This document shows positions 29,527-38,162 of a stretch of DNA of 64,000 bases, piece after piece. The DNA is taken from assembly GCA_018883065.1 (NCBI GenBank), contig VEQT01000005.1, positions 1-64,000 on the forward strand. The letters run 5' to 3'. Position numbers and translations under genes: made by a program. Positions within the stretch are counted from its first letter, which is position 1, and the number at the start of each line of letters is the position of its first letter. The notes under the pieces are model-generated. The model was not told the DNA's origin. It ran no database searches and saw nothing but the letters and a program-made list of their open reading frames with translations. This DNA is from Flavobacterium sp. GTDB taxonomy: Bacteria; Bacteroidota; Bacteroidia; Flavobacteriales; Flavobacteriaceae.

Positions 29527-31071
29527 ATGGCAAAACAAGAAGATTTATTTAAAAATGTCCTTTCGCACGCAAAAGAATACGGGTTTATTTTTCCGTCAAG
29601 CGAAATTTATGACGGACTGAGCGCAGTATATGATTATGCGCAAAATGGAGTTGAATTAAAGAAAAACATCCGCGAATACTGGTGGAAATCGATGGTGCAA
29701 ATGCATGAAAACATTGTGGGACTGGATTCCGCTATTTTGATGCATCCCACCACTTGGAAGGCTTCCGGACACGTGGATGCGTTTAATGATCCGTTAATTG
29801 ACAACAAAGATTCCAAAAAAAGATACCGTGCCGACGTCTTGATTGAAGACTATGCCGAAAAATTAAACCTCAAAGCCAAAAAAGAAATCGAAAAAGCACG
29901 TGAGCGTTTTGGTGAAAGCTTTAACGAAGAACAATACAAAACCACCAATCCCCGCGTAATGGAATACCTTTCTAAGGAAAGAGAGATTCTTGAGCGCATG
30001 GGCCGTTCCTTAGGAAACGGTGATTTAGACGATGTTAAAGCACTCATCGAAGAACTCGAAATTGCCGATCCCGAAACCGGTTCTCGCAACTGGACCGAAG
30101 TGCGTCAATTTAACTTGATGTTTGGCACCAAACTGGGCGCTTCGGCCGATAGTGCGATGGACTTGTACTTGCGACCAGAAACTGCTCAGGGAATTTTTGT
30201 CAACTTTTTGAATGTGCAAAAATCGGGCCGCATGAAGATTCCTTTTGGAATAGCACAAACCGGAAAGGCCTTTAGAAATGAAATCGTAGCGCGTCAGTTT
30301 ATTTTTAGAATGCGCGAATTTGAGCAAATGGAAATGCAATTTTTTGTGCGTCCGGGCGAAGAAATGAAGTGGTATGAGTACTGGAAAACCACTCGATTAA
30401 ATTGGCACTTGTCTTTGGGCTTGGGTAAAGAAAATTACCGTTTTCACGACCATGAAAAATTAGCGCATTACGCCAATGCCGCTGCAGATATAGAATTTAA
30501 TTTCCCTTTTGGGTTCAAAGAATTAGAAGGCATTCACTCCCGCACCGATTTTGACTTGAAAGCACATGAGGAGTTTTCGGGTAGAAAGATGCAGTATTTT
30601 GACGCCGAGCTCAATCAAAATTATACGCCCTATGTTGTCGAAACTTCAGTTGGATTAGACCGAATGTTCTTGGCCGTTTTTGCCACTGCGTTAAAAGAAG
30701 AGGTTTTAGAAGATGGTTCAACGCGCACCGTGTTGCAGTTGCCTTCGGTGTTGGCTCCCACCAAAGCAGCCGTGTTGCCCTTAGTCAAAAAAGATGGCTT
30801 ACCCGAATTGGCTCACGAAATCATCGACGAACTCAAATGGGACTTCCATGTAACCTATGACGAAAAAGATGCAGTAGGCCGTCGTTACCGTAGACAAGAT
30901 GCGTTAGGCACGCCATTTTGTATTACAGTTGATCATCAAACCTTAGAAGACAAAACCGTAACCATTCGTCACCGAGACAGCATGAAGCAAGACCGCGTAG
31001 CGATTACCGAATTGAAAGCCATCATAGAAAATGAGGTTTCCATGAAAAATTGGTTGCTAAAAACGAAATAA
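29527..31071 (+). CDS. glyS: Glycine--tRNA ligase (dimeric class II type)
   Basis: Charges tRNA-Gly. The protein begins MAKQEDLFKNVLSHAKEYGFIF. An in-frame TTG 48 bases upstream is rejected because the -7 element sits between. Class II features are LRPETAQGIFVNF, the motif 2 region FGIAQTGKAFRNEI...FRMREFEQME, and motif 3 ETSVGLDRMFLAVF. The C-terminal anticodon-binding domain follows. At 514 residues this is the alpha2 (bacterial/eukaryotic) form, not the alpha2beta2 GlyQS, so the symbol glyS is used loosely. It has a terminator. Confidence 0.95.
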   Translation: MAKQEDLFKNVLSHAKEYGFIFPSSEIYDGLSAVYDYAQNGVELKKNIREYWWKSMVQMHENIVGLDSAILMHPTTWKASGHVDAFNDPLIDNKDSKKRYRADVLIEDYAEKLNLKAKKEIEKARERFGESFNEEQYKTTNPRVMEYLSKEREILERMGRSLGNGDLDDVKALIEELEIADPETGSRNWTEVRQFNLMFGTKLGASADSAMDLYLRPETAQGIFVNFLNVQKSGRMKIPFGIAQTGKAFRNEIVARQFIFRMREFEQMEMQFFVRPGEEMKWYEYWKTTRLNWHLSLGLGKENYRFHDHEKLAHYANAAADIEFNFPFGFKELEGIHSRTDFDLKAHEEFSGRKMQYFDAELNQNYTPYVVETSVGLDRMFLAVFATALKEEVLEDGSTRTVLQLPSVLAPTKAAVLPLVKKDGLPELAHEIIDELKWDFHVTYDEKDAVGRRYRRQDALGTPFCITVDHQTLEDKTVTIRHRDSMKQDRVAITELKAIIENEVSMKNWLLKTK

Positions 31072-31090
31072 CGTTACCTATAACTTATTC

Positions 31091-31122
31091 AATGGCTCGC
31101 TGAAAAGTGAGCCATTTTTTTT
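31091..31122 (+). terminator. Terminator of glyS
   Basis: Stem of eight to ten bases, AATGGCTC / GAGCCATT, followed by T8. Confidence 0.88.
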
Positions 31123-31265
31123 ACTGAAGACACAGAAATTTAGCCCTGTAATTGTTAATAATTATTGAATTTCTTGTGCATAAGTCTAGCATTTCTCGTT
31201 GGCTAATGGTCTAATTTAGCCCTTGACTAGGTCTGTTTTGTAGATAAAGCCTAGCCTGCAAGCAA

Positions 31266-32159
31266 ATGAAGCATACTTTCATCATTGTGGATGACCAGCC
31301 TGAAAGTATTGAAAATGTGATGGCCATCGCCAGTCATTTTCAGCAGCTGGTTTGTTTGGCCTCGGCCACTACTTATAAAGACGGCTTGAATGCTATTTTG
31401 GAGCACAGCCCGCAGTTGGTATTCTTGGAAATTTCTCCCGATGACAAAAAAAGCAATTTATCCTTGCAACTCATCAACGAATTGCACCGCTTTTTGCGAA
31501 TTGTACCCGAGATCATCGTCATTACCAAGAACAAAGACCTGGCTTTTGAAGCCATGAAATATGAGGTATTGGATTATTTACTTAAACCACTAGACGTAAA
31601 CGAGCTGCGCAAAACGATTTTAAAATACGAGAAGTTTGTATTTGATAATCCGCGACTTTTTACCCAACCCAAAACATCCCGAACGGCGATAGAGGTGGTT
31701 GAGCCTGAGATCATTTCGTCACCGCCTGCTGCAGAATCACCTGATTTACAGAATTTGACTTCAGCCAAAATCATTGAAGCTATACCCGGGATTTCATTAG
31801 CCCAAGAAAAACCCTTGATCATCTGTGTGAAATCCTATGGGGATTACCGTTTTATCGAAGCACGTGACATTTGTTATTTGCAGGCCGACAACAATTCTAC
31901 CGATATTCACCTCAATACAGGCGAGATGATTACCGCCTTCAAAACGCTCAAGCATTTTGAGAGTGTGCTAACCAATCCTTTTGTGCGCATTCACAACAGC
32001 TATATTGTAAATGTTGATTATGTATCACGCATCCACACCGGAAACTCGGTGTGCTACATTAAAAACACCGCTACCAAACTGCCATTTTCCAAGTCTTATA
32101 AGGAAAATATAGATGGAATTATTGCCGCAATTACCAATGGCAATTATTTAGAAATCTAA
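31266..32159 (+). CDS. LytTR-family response regulator with atypical receiver
   Basis: DNA-binding regulator. Residues 1-120 form a receiver domain with the acidic pair D9-D10 (IIVDDQPES), VITKNK and the conserved Lys in DYLLKPLDV. The usual phospho-acceptor Asp is replaced by Glu: E55 in LVFLEISPDD, codon GAA at 31428-31430. A linker of about 60 residues leads to the LytTR domain (IEARDICYLQADNNSTDIHL ... NPFVRIHNSYIVNVDYV). No cognate LytS-type kinase lies next to it. Glu at this site often mimics phosphorylation, so the protein may act without a kinase; that is inference. Confidence 0.88.
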   Translation: MKHTFIIVDDQPESIENVMAIASHFQQLVCLASATTYKDGLNAILEHSPQLVFLEISPDDKKSNLSLQLINELHRFLRIVPEIIVITKNKDLAFEAMKYEVLDYLLKPLDVNELRKTILKYEKFVFDNPRLFTQPKTSRTAIEVVEPEIISSPPAAESPDLQNLTSAKIIEAIPGISLAQEKPLIICVKSYGDYRFIEARDICYLQADNNSTDIHLNTGEMITAFKTLKHFESVLTNPFVRIHNSYIVNVDYVSRIHTGNSVCYIKNTATKLPFSKSYKENIDGIIAAITNGNYLEI

Positions 32160-32332
32160 AAAATGCCATCCACTCAAATTTGGCTATCATTCACTATCAA
32201 ACGGCCATCATCTACCACAAACGCCCAAAAACAGTAGATTTCAAGAGACATGCTATATAGTTTTACACCGTGAATCTCCAAGATTTACGTCACAACAAGA
32301 AGTAAAACATATAACAATAAAAGTCTCAAATT

Positions 32333-32590
32333 ATGAAAAAAACAGTATTAACTTTAGGATTGTTCTCATTGATGATGATCCTAACTTCGTTCACTAGCCC
32401 AGAGATTGGGGGACAAGAATCACGAGGAAGTAGAAGAATTGTTGAAATAGGTGGACAAGAATCACGAGGAAGTAGAAGAATTGTTGAAATAGGTGGTCAA
32501 GAATCACGAGGAAGTAGAAGAATATTCGAAATAGGTGGTCAAGAATCACGAGGAAGTAGAAGAATAATTGAAAATGAAATTACACTTTAG
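32333..32590 (+). CDS. Small exported protein of four tandem 14-residue repeats
   Basis: I do not recognise a family. The 85 residues start with a clear signal peptide (MKKTVLTLGLFSLMMILTSFTSP). Four copies of EIGGQESRGSRRI plus one variable residue follow, at residues 24-37, 38-51, 52-65 and 66-79, then a six-residue tail (ENEITL). The repeats differ only at the last one or two positions (V, V, F, I). They are charged, Gly/Ser/Arg-rich and contain no Cys. The gene has its own strong terminator and precedes two TPR-kinase operons. A precursor of a secreted signal peptide or a small surface protein are both possible. Confidence 0.75.
   Translation: MKKTVLTLGLFSLMMILTSFTSPEIGGQESRGSRRIVEIGGQESRGSRRIVEIGGQESRGSRRIFEIGGQESRGSRRIIENEITL
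32402..32569 (+). repeat. 42-bp in-frame tandem repeat, four copies
   Basis: Four direct copies without spacers encode residues 24-79 of the small exported protein. A 26-base core (starting CAAGAATCACGAGG) is identical in all four; differences cluster at the ends of each unit. The near-identity at silent positions shows recent duplication or homogenisation by recombination or slippage. Confidence 0.95.
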
Positions 32591-32621
32591 TTGATGTAAT
32601 TTTAACTATTTTTAATATATT

Positions 32622-32652
32622 GCCCGATAGATATCTATCGGGCTTTTTATTT
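32622..32652 (+). terminator. Strong terminator of the repeat-peptide gene
   Basis: A 22-base perfect palindrome (left arm GCCCGATAGAT) is followed by TTTTTATTT. It insulates the small gene from the kinase gene 32 bases downstream. Confidence 0.9.
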
Positions 32653-32683
32653 GTAGTTATCACCAATTCTTAATAAAACAAAA

Positions 32684-34714
32684 TTGAAAAGGATATTTTT
32701 TTTCATTTTATTTCTTTCTTCGATTAGTTGTACTAAAAAAAAAGTACAAAAAACTAATTCAATAAATGAATCATTATCACAAATACAGAATGTAATTGAG
32801 TCTGATTCATTATCAAATGACCAAATGAATGATCTTTATAAGAAGTCATTTACAATTATAAAGAATGAAAATTATTCTTCTTCAAATAAACCATTATTAT
32901 TAAAGTCTATTAAGTTCTATTCTGAACAAAGCGATTGGGAAAATTTAAATAATGTAAATAAGTATTTATTAGATAATTCAATTGTTATAAAAGATACTGC
33001 GACAATAGCACTATGTTTTTTTTATTCAGGAGAACGTTGTTATAATAACGATATTTTAGATAGTGCATTCTATTTTTATTCAAAAGCGGAGAAACTTTTA
33101 TCAAAAAATTTGAGTTCCAAAATTCGACCAACTATTTTTTTAAACAAATCCACCATTCAGTTAAATATTAATGACTTCTCTGGTGCAGAATATTATGCAT
33201 CTAAAGCTTTAAAGAGCTATAGAATTGATAGTGATTACCTTGGACAATACGATTCATATACTAACTTAGGGATTGCATCTTTTGGTAAGGAAAATTTTAT
33301 TAAAGCAATTGAATATCATCGTAAAGCATTAGATATTTCAATAAAAAATGATATAAATAAAGATTTTTTTTTAAAGGAAATTTCAAGAAATAATATTGGT
33401 AATTGTTATCAAAATAATGAAGATTATAGAAAAGCAATTGTAGAATTTGAGTTAGCTCTACAGAATAAAAGTTTAGTAACTTTAAAACCTAGTTTGTATG
33501 CTACTCTTATTGACAACGTTGCCTATTCAAAATTTAAAATATCAAACGACCCAGGAACTGTCAAGTTATTTTTAAAATCTTTAAAAATACGTGATAGTTT
33601 GAAATTAACTTCTAGAGTTATTTTGAGTAAGTTGCATTTATCGGAATATTATCTAATTAATTTTGATACTATTACTTCTCAAAAGTATGCAAATGAAGCT
33701 CTCTCGCTTGCAAAACAAACAAATATTCCTAATGATTTACTAACTTCCTTAAAACAATTGTCTTTAGTTGAGCATAAAAATGCAGCGAAATATTCCAAAG
33801 AATACATTAAGATTAGTGACAGCATTCAATTGGAGGAGCGAAAATCTAAGGATAAATTTGCACGGATTGCTTTTGAAACGGATGAAATTATATTAGAAAA
33901 AGACAAATTAGCCGAGCAAAATCGCAGCTTACTTTACTTTTTTGTGGGTACACTATTTGTAGGAGTTTTATTATTTGTGATCCGTACCCAACGGGCCAAA
34001 AATATGGAATTGATTTTAAAACAACAGCAGCAAAAAGCCAATGAGGACATCTATAATTTAATGATTTCTCAACAAGCCACTATAGAAGAAAGTAGAGAAA
34101 AAGAAAAGAAACGCATTGCGCAAGAATTGCATGACGGGGTTTTGGGCAGGTTATTTGGTGCCCGTCTTAATTTAGACAGTTTAAACCGATTTACGGATGA
34201 TGATTCAATTAATAGTCGGTTTAATTACCTTAACGAATTAAAAAACATTGAACAAGATATTCGCGAGATATCACACGACTTGAATCGTGAAAAATATGTT
34301 TTAATCAATAATTTTGTTGCCATTGTAACCAATTTAATTGAAGAACAAAAAAATTCCTTTAGCGCTCAAGTTAATTTTACTATTGATGAAAAAATTAAGT
34401 GGGATCGGGTAGCCAATACCACTAAAATAAATTTGTATCGCATGCTTCAAGAAGCGCTTCAAAACTGCAATAAATATGCAATCGCGACTAGAATTGAAGT
34501 TGTTTTTGAATTAATCCAAGACAGTATTCAATTGACTATTTCAGATAACGGAACCGGTTTTGATGCCAAATCAAAGAAAAAGGGAATTGGATTGCAAAAT
34601 ATGGTTTCTAGAACAAATGAATGCAAAGGAAAATTAGACGTTGATTCGACTAAAGGACTTGGCACAACCATTAAAATTTTAATTCCACTAACTGAAAATA
34701 CCGAGAGCAACTGA
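32684..34714 (+). CDS. TPR-containing sensor histidine kinase 1 (HisKA_3 type)
   Basis: Membrane sensor kinase. The start is TTG, the only start that yields a lipoprotein-type signal (MKRIFFFILFLSSIS-C16). Residues about 30-390 form several TPR-like helical repeats predicted to be outside the cytoplasm. Next come a conserved juxtamembrane KFARIAFETDEI, a TM helix near 416-436 and a short coiled coil. The dimerisation domain is RIAQELHDGVLGR with phospho-His H483. The HATPase domain has LQEALQNCNKY, DNGTGFD and GIGLQNM. The TPR half is markedly more AT-rich than the kinase half. The stop overlaps the next regulator by one base (TGATG). Confidence 0.9.
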   Translation: MKRIFFFILFLSSISCTKKKVQKTNSINESLSQIQNVIESDSLSNDQMNDLYKKSFTIIKNENYSSSNKPLLLKSIKFYSEQSDWENLNNVNKYLLDNSIVIKDTATIALCFFYSGERCYNNDILDSAFYFYSKAEKLLSKNLSSKIRPTIFLNKSTIQLNINDFSGAEYYASKALKSYRIDSDYLGQYDSYTNLGIASFGKENFIKAIEYHRKALDISIKNDINKDFFLKEISRNNIGNCYQNNEDYRKAIVEFELALQNKSLVTLKPSLYATLIDNVAYSKFKISNDPGTVKLFLKSLKIRDSLKLTSRVILSKLHLSEYYLINFDTITSQKYANEALSLAKQTNIPNDLLTSLKQLSLVEHKNAAKYSKEYIKISDSIQLEERKSKDKFARIAFETDEIILEKDKLAEQNRSLLYFFVGTLFVGVLLFVIRTQRAKNMELILKQQQQKANEDIYNLMISQQATIEESREKEKKRIAQELHDGVLGRLFGARLNLDSLNRFTDDDSINSRFNYLNELKNIEQDIREISHDLNREKYVLINNFVAIVTNLIEEQKNSFSAQVNFTIDEKIKWDRVANTTKINLYRMLQEALQNCNKYAIATRIEVVFELIQDSIQLTISDNGTGFDAKSKKKGIGLQNMVSRTNECKGKLDVDSTKGLGTTIKILIPLTENTESN

Positions 34715-35376
34715 TGAGCAAGGAATTACATTTTTTATTTGTAGATGATCACCCCACCATTATTGAGGGGTATAAAAGCATGTTGTATGAGCGATATTCA
34801 ACCGAACAAGTGCACGTGCATGCCGCATTTTCAAGCGAAATGGCCTATGAGAAACTGTTTACTAGCAACCGAGTTTTTGACATAGTTATTTTAGATATAG
34901 GTTTACCTCCTTTTCATGAAAAGCGAATTCAATCAGGAGAGGACCTTGCTTTTTTGATTCAAAAACAGTTCCCTACAACCAAAATTCTCATATCAACTTC
35001 CCACTTAGAGGCATTTATTTTATACAATATTGTAAAAAAAGTAAATCCTGATGGCATGATGATTAAAAGCGATTTTAAATCGTCAGAATTTATTTTGGCA
35101 ATAGAAAAAGTGCTTGCTGGACATCAATATTATAGTCAAACCGTTCGGAATGCAGTTAGAGAAGTGGCCGATCAGCAAGATGCATTGGATGCTATTGATC
35201 GTAGAATTGTATCGTTGCTGTCAAAAGGCATTAAAACCAAAAGTATTCCTTCGCATATAGGCATTTCATTAAGCGCGGTAGACAAACGCAAGGCACAAAT
35301 CAAAGATTTCTTTAATATTGTGAAAGGCACCGATGAAGATATTATTCGTGAAGCGACTAAACGCGGATTGGTGTAA
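34714..35376 (+). CDS. Response regulator partner of TPR kinase 1
   Basis: Receiver plus HTH regulator. D11-D12 (FLFVDDHPT) and the acceptor D61 (IVILDIGLP) are present. After an unusual loop (PFHEKRIQSGEDLAFL) the fold continues to MMIKSDF. The C-terminal 60 residues, IDRRIVSLLSKGIKTKSIPSHIG and then SLSAVDKRKAQIKDFF, resemble a LuxR/NarL-type HTH. It is translationally coupled to the kinase, so the two are a cognate pair. The paralogue at 37489 has the same architecture. Confidence 0.88.
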   Translation: MSKELHFLFVDDHPTIIEGYKSMLYERYSTEQVHVHAAFSSEMAYEKLFTSNRVFDIVILDIGLPPFHEKRIQSGEDLAFLIQKQFPTTKILISTSHLEAFILYNIVKKVNPDGMMIKSDFKSSEFILAIEKVLAGHQYYSQTVRNAVREVADQQDALDAIDRRIVSLLSKGIKTKSIPSHIGISLSAVDKRKAQIKDFFNIVKGTDEDIIREATKRGLV

Positions 35377-35460
35377 TAAAAATTTAACGTTTACTGCAGA
35401 TTTTCTGCACCGTTTTGTCTAGAAGCCCATTTACTTTTATGCTAAATAAAACAATTGTGT

Positions 35461-37470
35461 ATGAAATGGAGTAGTGTACTATTGGTGTTCATCTTGTTTT
35501 TTGGCTGCACCTACCGAGAAAAAGAAAATACAAATCATGATAAAATATCCGAATTGTTAGTCAAAGCAACTGACCGTAACCTTAATTATAAAGAGCGTAG
35601 AAATATAAGTTTACAAACATTAAAAATCTTAAATGCCCAAAAGAACGATTCAGTTAATAGAGAACAATTAAATAAGTTATCGTATAATTTTATTGTAATA
35701 AATGATTGGAATAATTTTCTAATATCCAACAAAATAGCATTTGAAAGAGCTTTTAATTCAAGTGATTTAATGCAAATTGGATTGTGTAAAAACTATAAAG
35801 GAATTTATTTTGAAAACATTAGTAATAATGATTCGGCATATTATTACTATTTGAAATCTGAAAAAATATTTAAAAAAATTAATGCTCTTAGAGAATTATG
35901 TTCAGTATATCGAGATAAAGCCCAAGTGCAATTTTACATAAATGATTATCTTGGGAGTGAGGAATCATTGGTAGATGCTTTGAAAATAGCAAATACAAAT
36001 AATTTTGTGATAGATCAATATTTGATTTATACATTTTTAGGAATAAACTCAAACGAACTTGGAGATTATTCCATGTCCTTCAATTATCATTTTAAAGCAA
36101 TAAAGCTCATTGAAAATAATCCTGAGTTATTTGATAACACCGATTTAGCGACTTGCTACAACAATATAGGCTACAACTATTTATCGATTTGCAATTACAG
36201 AAACGCAATTAATTTTTTTGATAAAGGGCTAAGGTTAGATAATATTAAAGTCACTTTTCCATATTTGTATTGTAAGTTAATAGAGAACAAAGTCTATTCA
36301 AAATTGAAACTAAATGATTTTGATAATATAGATTCAGATTTAAATATTACTTTGAAAATCAGAGAAAAATACAATGTTCTCAACGGCAAAAATTTCAACA
36401 GGCTCTACCTGTCCTACTATTATGCCGATATGAATGATCTTCCAAAAGCCAATCAATATGCACAAGAGGCGTTGGCCTTATCCAAAAGTTTCAAAGCTCC
36501 CAAAGACCAACTCTTGTGTTTAAAGCAGCTCATAAAAATTAATCCAGAAAAGGCCTTAGCTTATAGTAGTCAATACATTTCACTTACCGATAGCATGCAA
36601 AAAATGGAACGGCAAACCCGAAATAAATTTGCCAAAATTGCTTTTGAAACCGATGAAATCACAAAAGAAAAAGCAGCTGTCGAGGAGCAATATACCCGTA
36701 TTGTATGGGTGTGTTTAATTATTAGCGTCATTTTAATTTTGTTGTTTGTTATAGGAAAACAACTCCTCAAACAAAAAGAATTTCGCTTGCAGCAAGTGCA
36801 ACAACAAACCAATGTTGAAATTTACAATTTGCTTTTGGCGCAACAAAATAAAATTGATAACGCCCGAAATAGCGAAAAAGAACGCATTTCAAAAGACCTT
36901 CACGATGGGGTGCTCAATCGCTTGGCTTCAACACGCATGAATCTCATCTCGCTTATCAGTGCGCCCACGACAGACAATATAAATAAATCAAAAGGATTGA
37001 TTGAAGGTATACAAGAGGTCGAAAAGGAAATTAGAAACATTTCGCATGATTTAAATAAAGACATTCTTATAAAGTCAGTGAGCTTTGTGAATGTAATTAC
37101 CACCTATATGGAGGAACAGTACGAAGCTACACAAATCAAAAATTTCTTGGAATTTGACTCAAAAATAAACTGGGACCTTATTCCCGGCATGGTAAAAATT
37201 CACTTGTACCGTATTGTGCAAGAATCGATGCAAAATATTGCCAAACATGCACACGCTAGTTCCATCATACTTAGTTTTCTGTCTGTAGAGGGAGGCCTTC
37301 GCCTAGAAATTTTTGACGATGGTGTAGGATTTTTGTTAAACAAAAAGAAAAAAGGAATAGGTTTGCAAAACATTTATAGCCGCACTGCTTCGTGCAATGG
37401 AACGGTAATTATTGAATCAAAAAAAGGGATAGGAACAACAATTAAAGTAGTTGTTCCCTACCAAGACTAG
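35461..37470 (+). CDS. TPR-containing sensor histidine kinase 2 (paralogue of kinase 1)
   Basis: Same layout as the kinase at 32684. The start at ATG 35461 gives the lipoprotein-type signal MKWSSVLLVFILFFG-C16, with Cys at the same residue number as in kinase 1. The TPR-rich region spans about 30-390, then KFAKIAFETDEI and a TM helix near 413-433. SKDLHDGVLNRLAS carries H481, and the HATPase has QESMQNIAKHA, DDGVGF and GIGLQNIYSR. The kinase halves are clearly alike between the two paralogues, while the TPR halves have diverged strongly. The regulator gene follows 18 bases later. Confidence 0.9.
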   Translation: MKWSSVLLVFILFFGCTYREKENTNHDKISELLVKATDRNLNYKERRNISLQTLKILNAQKNDSVNREQLNKLSYNFIVINDWNNFLISNKIAFERAFNSSDLMQIGLCKNYKGIYFENISNNDSAYYYYLKSEKIFKKINALRELCSVYRDKAQVQFYINDYLGSEESLVDALKIANTNNFVIDQYLIYTFLGINSNELGDYSMSFNYHFKAIKLIENNPELFDNTDLATCYNNIGYNYLSICNYRNAINFFDKGLRLDNIKVTFPYLYCKLIENKVYSKLKLNDFDNIDSDLNITLKIREKYNVLNGKNFNRLYLSYYYADMNDLPKANQYAQEALALSKSFKAPKDQLLCLKQLIKINPEKALAYSSQYISLTDSMQKMERQTRNKFAKIAFETDEITKEKAAVEEQYTRIVWVCLIISVILILLFVIGKQLLKQKEFRLQQVQQQTNVEIYNLLLAQQNKIDNARNSEKERISKDLHDGVLNRLASTRMNLISLISAPTTDNINKSKGLIEGIQEVEKEIRNISHDLNKDILIKSVSFVNVITTYMEEQYEATQIKNFLEFDSKINWDLIPGMVKIHLYRIVQESMQNIAKHAHASSIILSFLSVEGGLRLEIFDDGVGFLLNKKKKGIGLQNIYSRTASCNGTVIIESKKGIGTTIKVVVPYQD

Positions 37471-37488
37471 GAAACACAAAATAAAATT

Positions 37489-38160
37489 ATGGCACAATTG
37501 GTTCGTGTATTAATGGTTGATGACCATCCGTTTATTATTGAAGCCTATAAAAACGCCATAAAAGGGTATAATACTAAAGGGGCATACGAGTTTACAATTA
37601 CACAAGCCAAAGATTGCAAAACGGGTTATGAAGCCATTGTCAACGAAGCCAATGCGCAGTACGACATTGCTTTTTTTGATTTGAGCATGCCTATCTACGA
37701 AGAAAAAGGAATTCATTCAGGCGAAGACTTAGCCTTGTTAGTCAAAGAACGCATGCCCGCTTGCAAAATTATTTTGCTGACGATGCACTCCGAGATGCTA
37801 AAAATCAATACCATCATTAAAAACATCAACCCCAACGGGCTTGTGATTAAAAACGATTTGACCTTTGATGAATTGTTGTTGGCTTTTGATAAGATCTTAA
37901 AAGATGAAAATTACTACAGCCAAACCGTAGTAAAATTGGTAAGTCAAATCCAGTTTGACTCAAACGAAATGGATGTGTTTGACAAACAACTGTTGTTTCA
38001 TTTATCAAAAGGAGTGCGTATTGCCGAACTGTCTCAATATGTTCCGTTGGCTCCAGCTGCGATAGAAAAACGACTAACCAATCTTAAAGAGGTACTTGAT
38101 ATGAAGCATGCATCCGATACAGAGCTAGTACAAGAAGCCAAAAACAAAGGAATCATTTAA
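37489..38160 (+). CDS. Response regulator partner of TPR kinase 2
   Basis: Paralogue of the regulator at 34714, 223 residues. D11-D12 (LMVDDHPF) and acceptor D64 (IAFFDLSMP) are intact, followed by the same type of loop (YEEKGIHSGEDLALL) and LVIKND. The C-terminal HTH is FDKQLLFHLSKGVRIAELSQ and onward, of NarL/LuxR type. It ends two bases before the convergent thiL stop, with no terminator between them. Confidence 0.88.
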   Translation: MAQLVRVLMVDDHPFIIEAYKNAIKGYNTKGAYEFTITQAKDCKTGYEAIVNEANAQYDIAFFDLSMPIYEEKGIHSGEDLALLVKERMPACKIILLTMHSEMLKINTIIKNINPNGLVIKNDLTFDELLLAFDKILKDENYYSQTVVKLVSQIQFDSNEMDVFDKQLLFHLSKGVRIAELSQYVPLAPAAIEKRLTNLKEVLDMKHASDTELVQEAKNKGII

Positions 38161-38162
38161 GT

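Noticed and set aside
31373-31555. Minus-strand ORF within the LytTR regulator
   Set aside because: Short antisense shadow without motif or start context.
32402-32569. Regular direct repeats that could suggest a CRISPR array
   Set aside because: Units are contiguous without spacers, in frame, and encode part of a signal-peptide protein; no cas genes are nearby.
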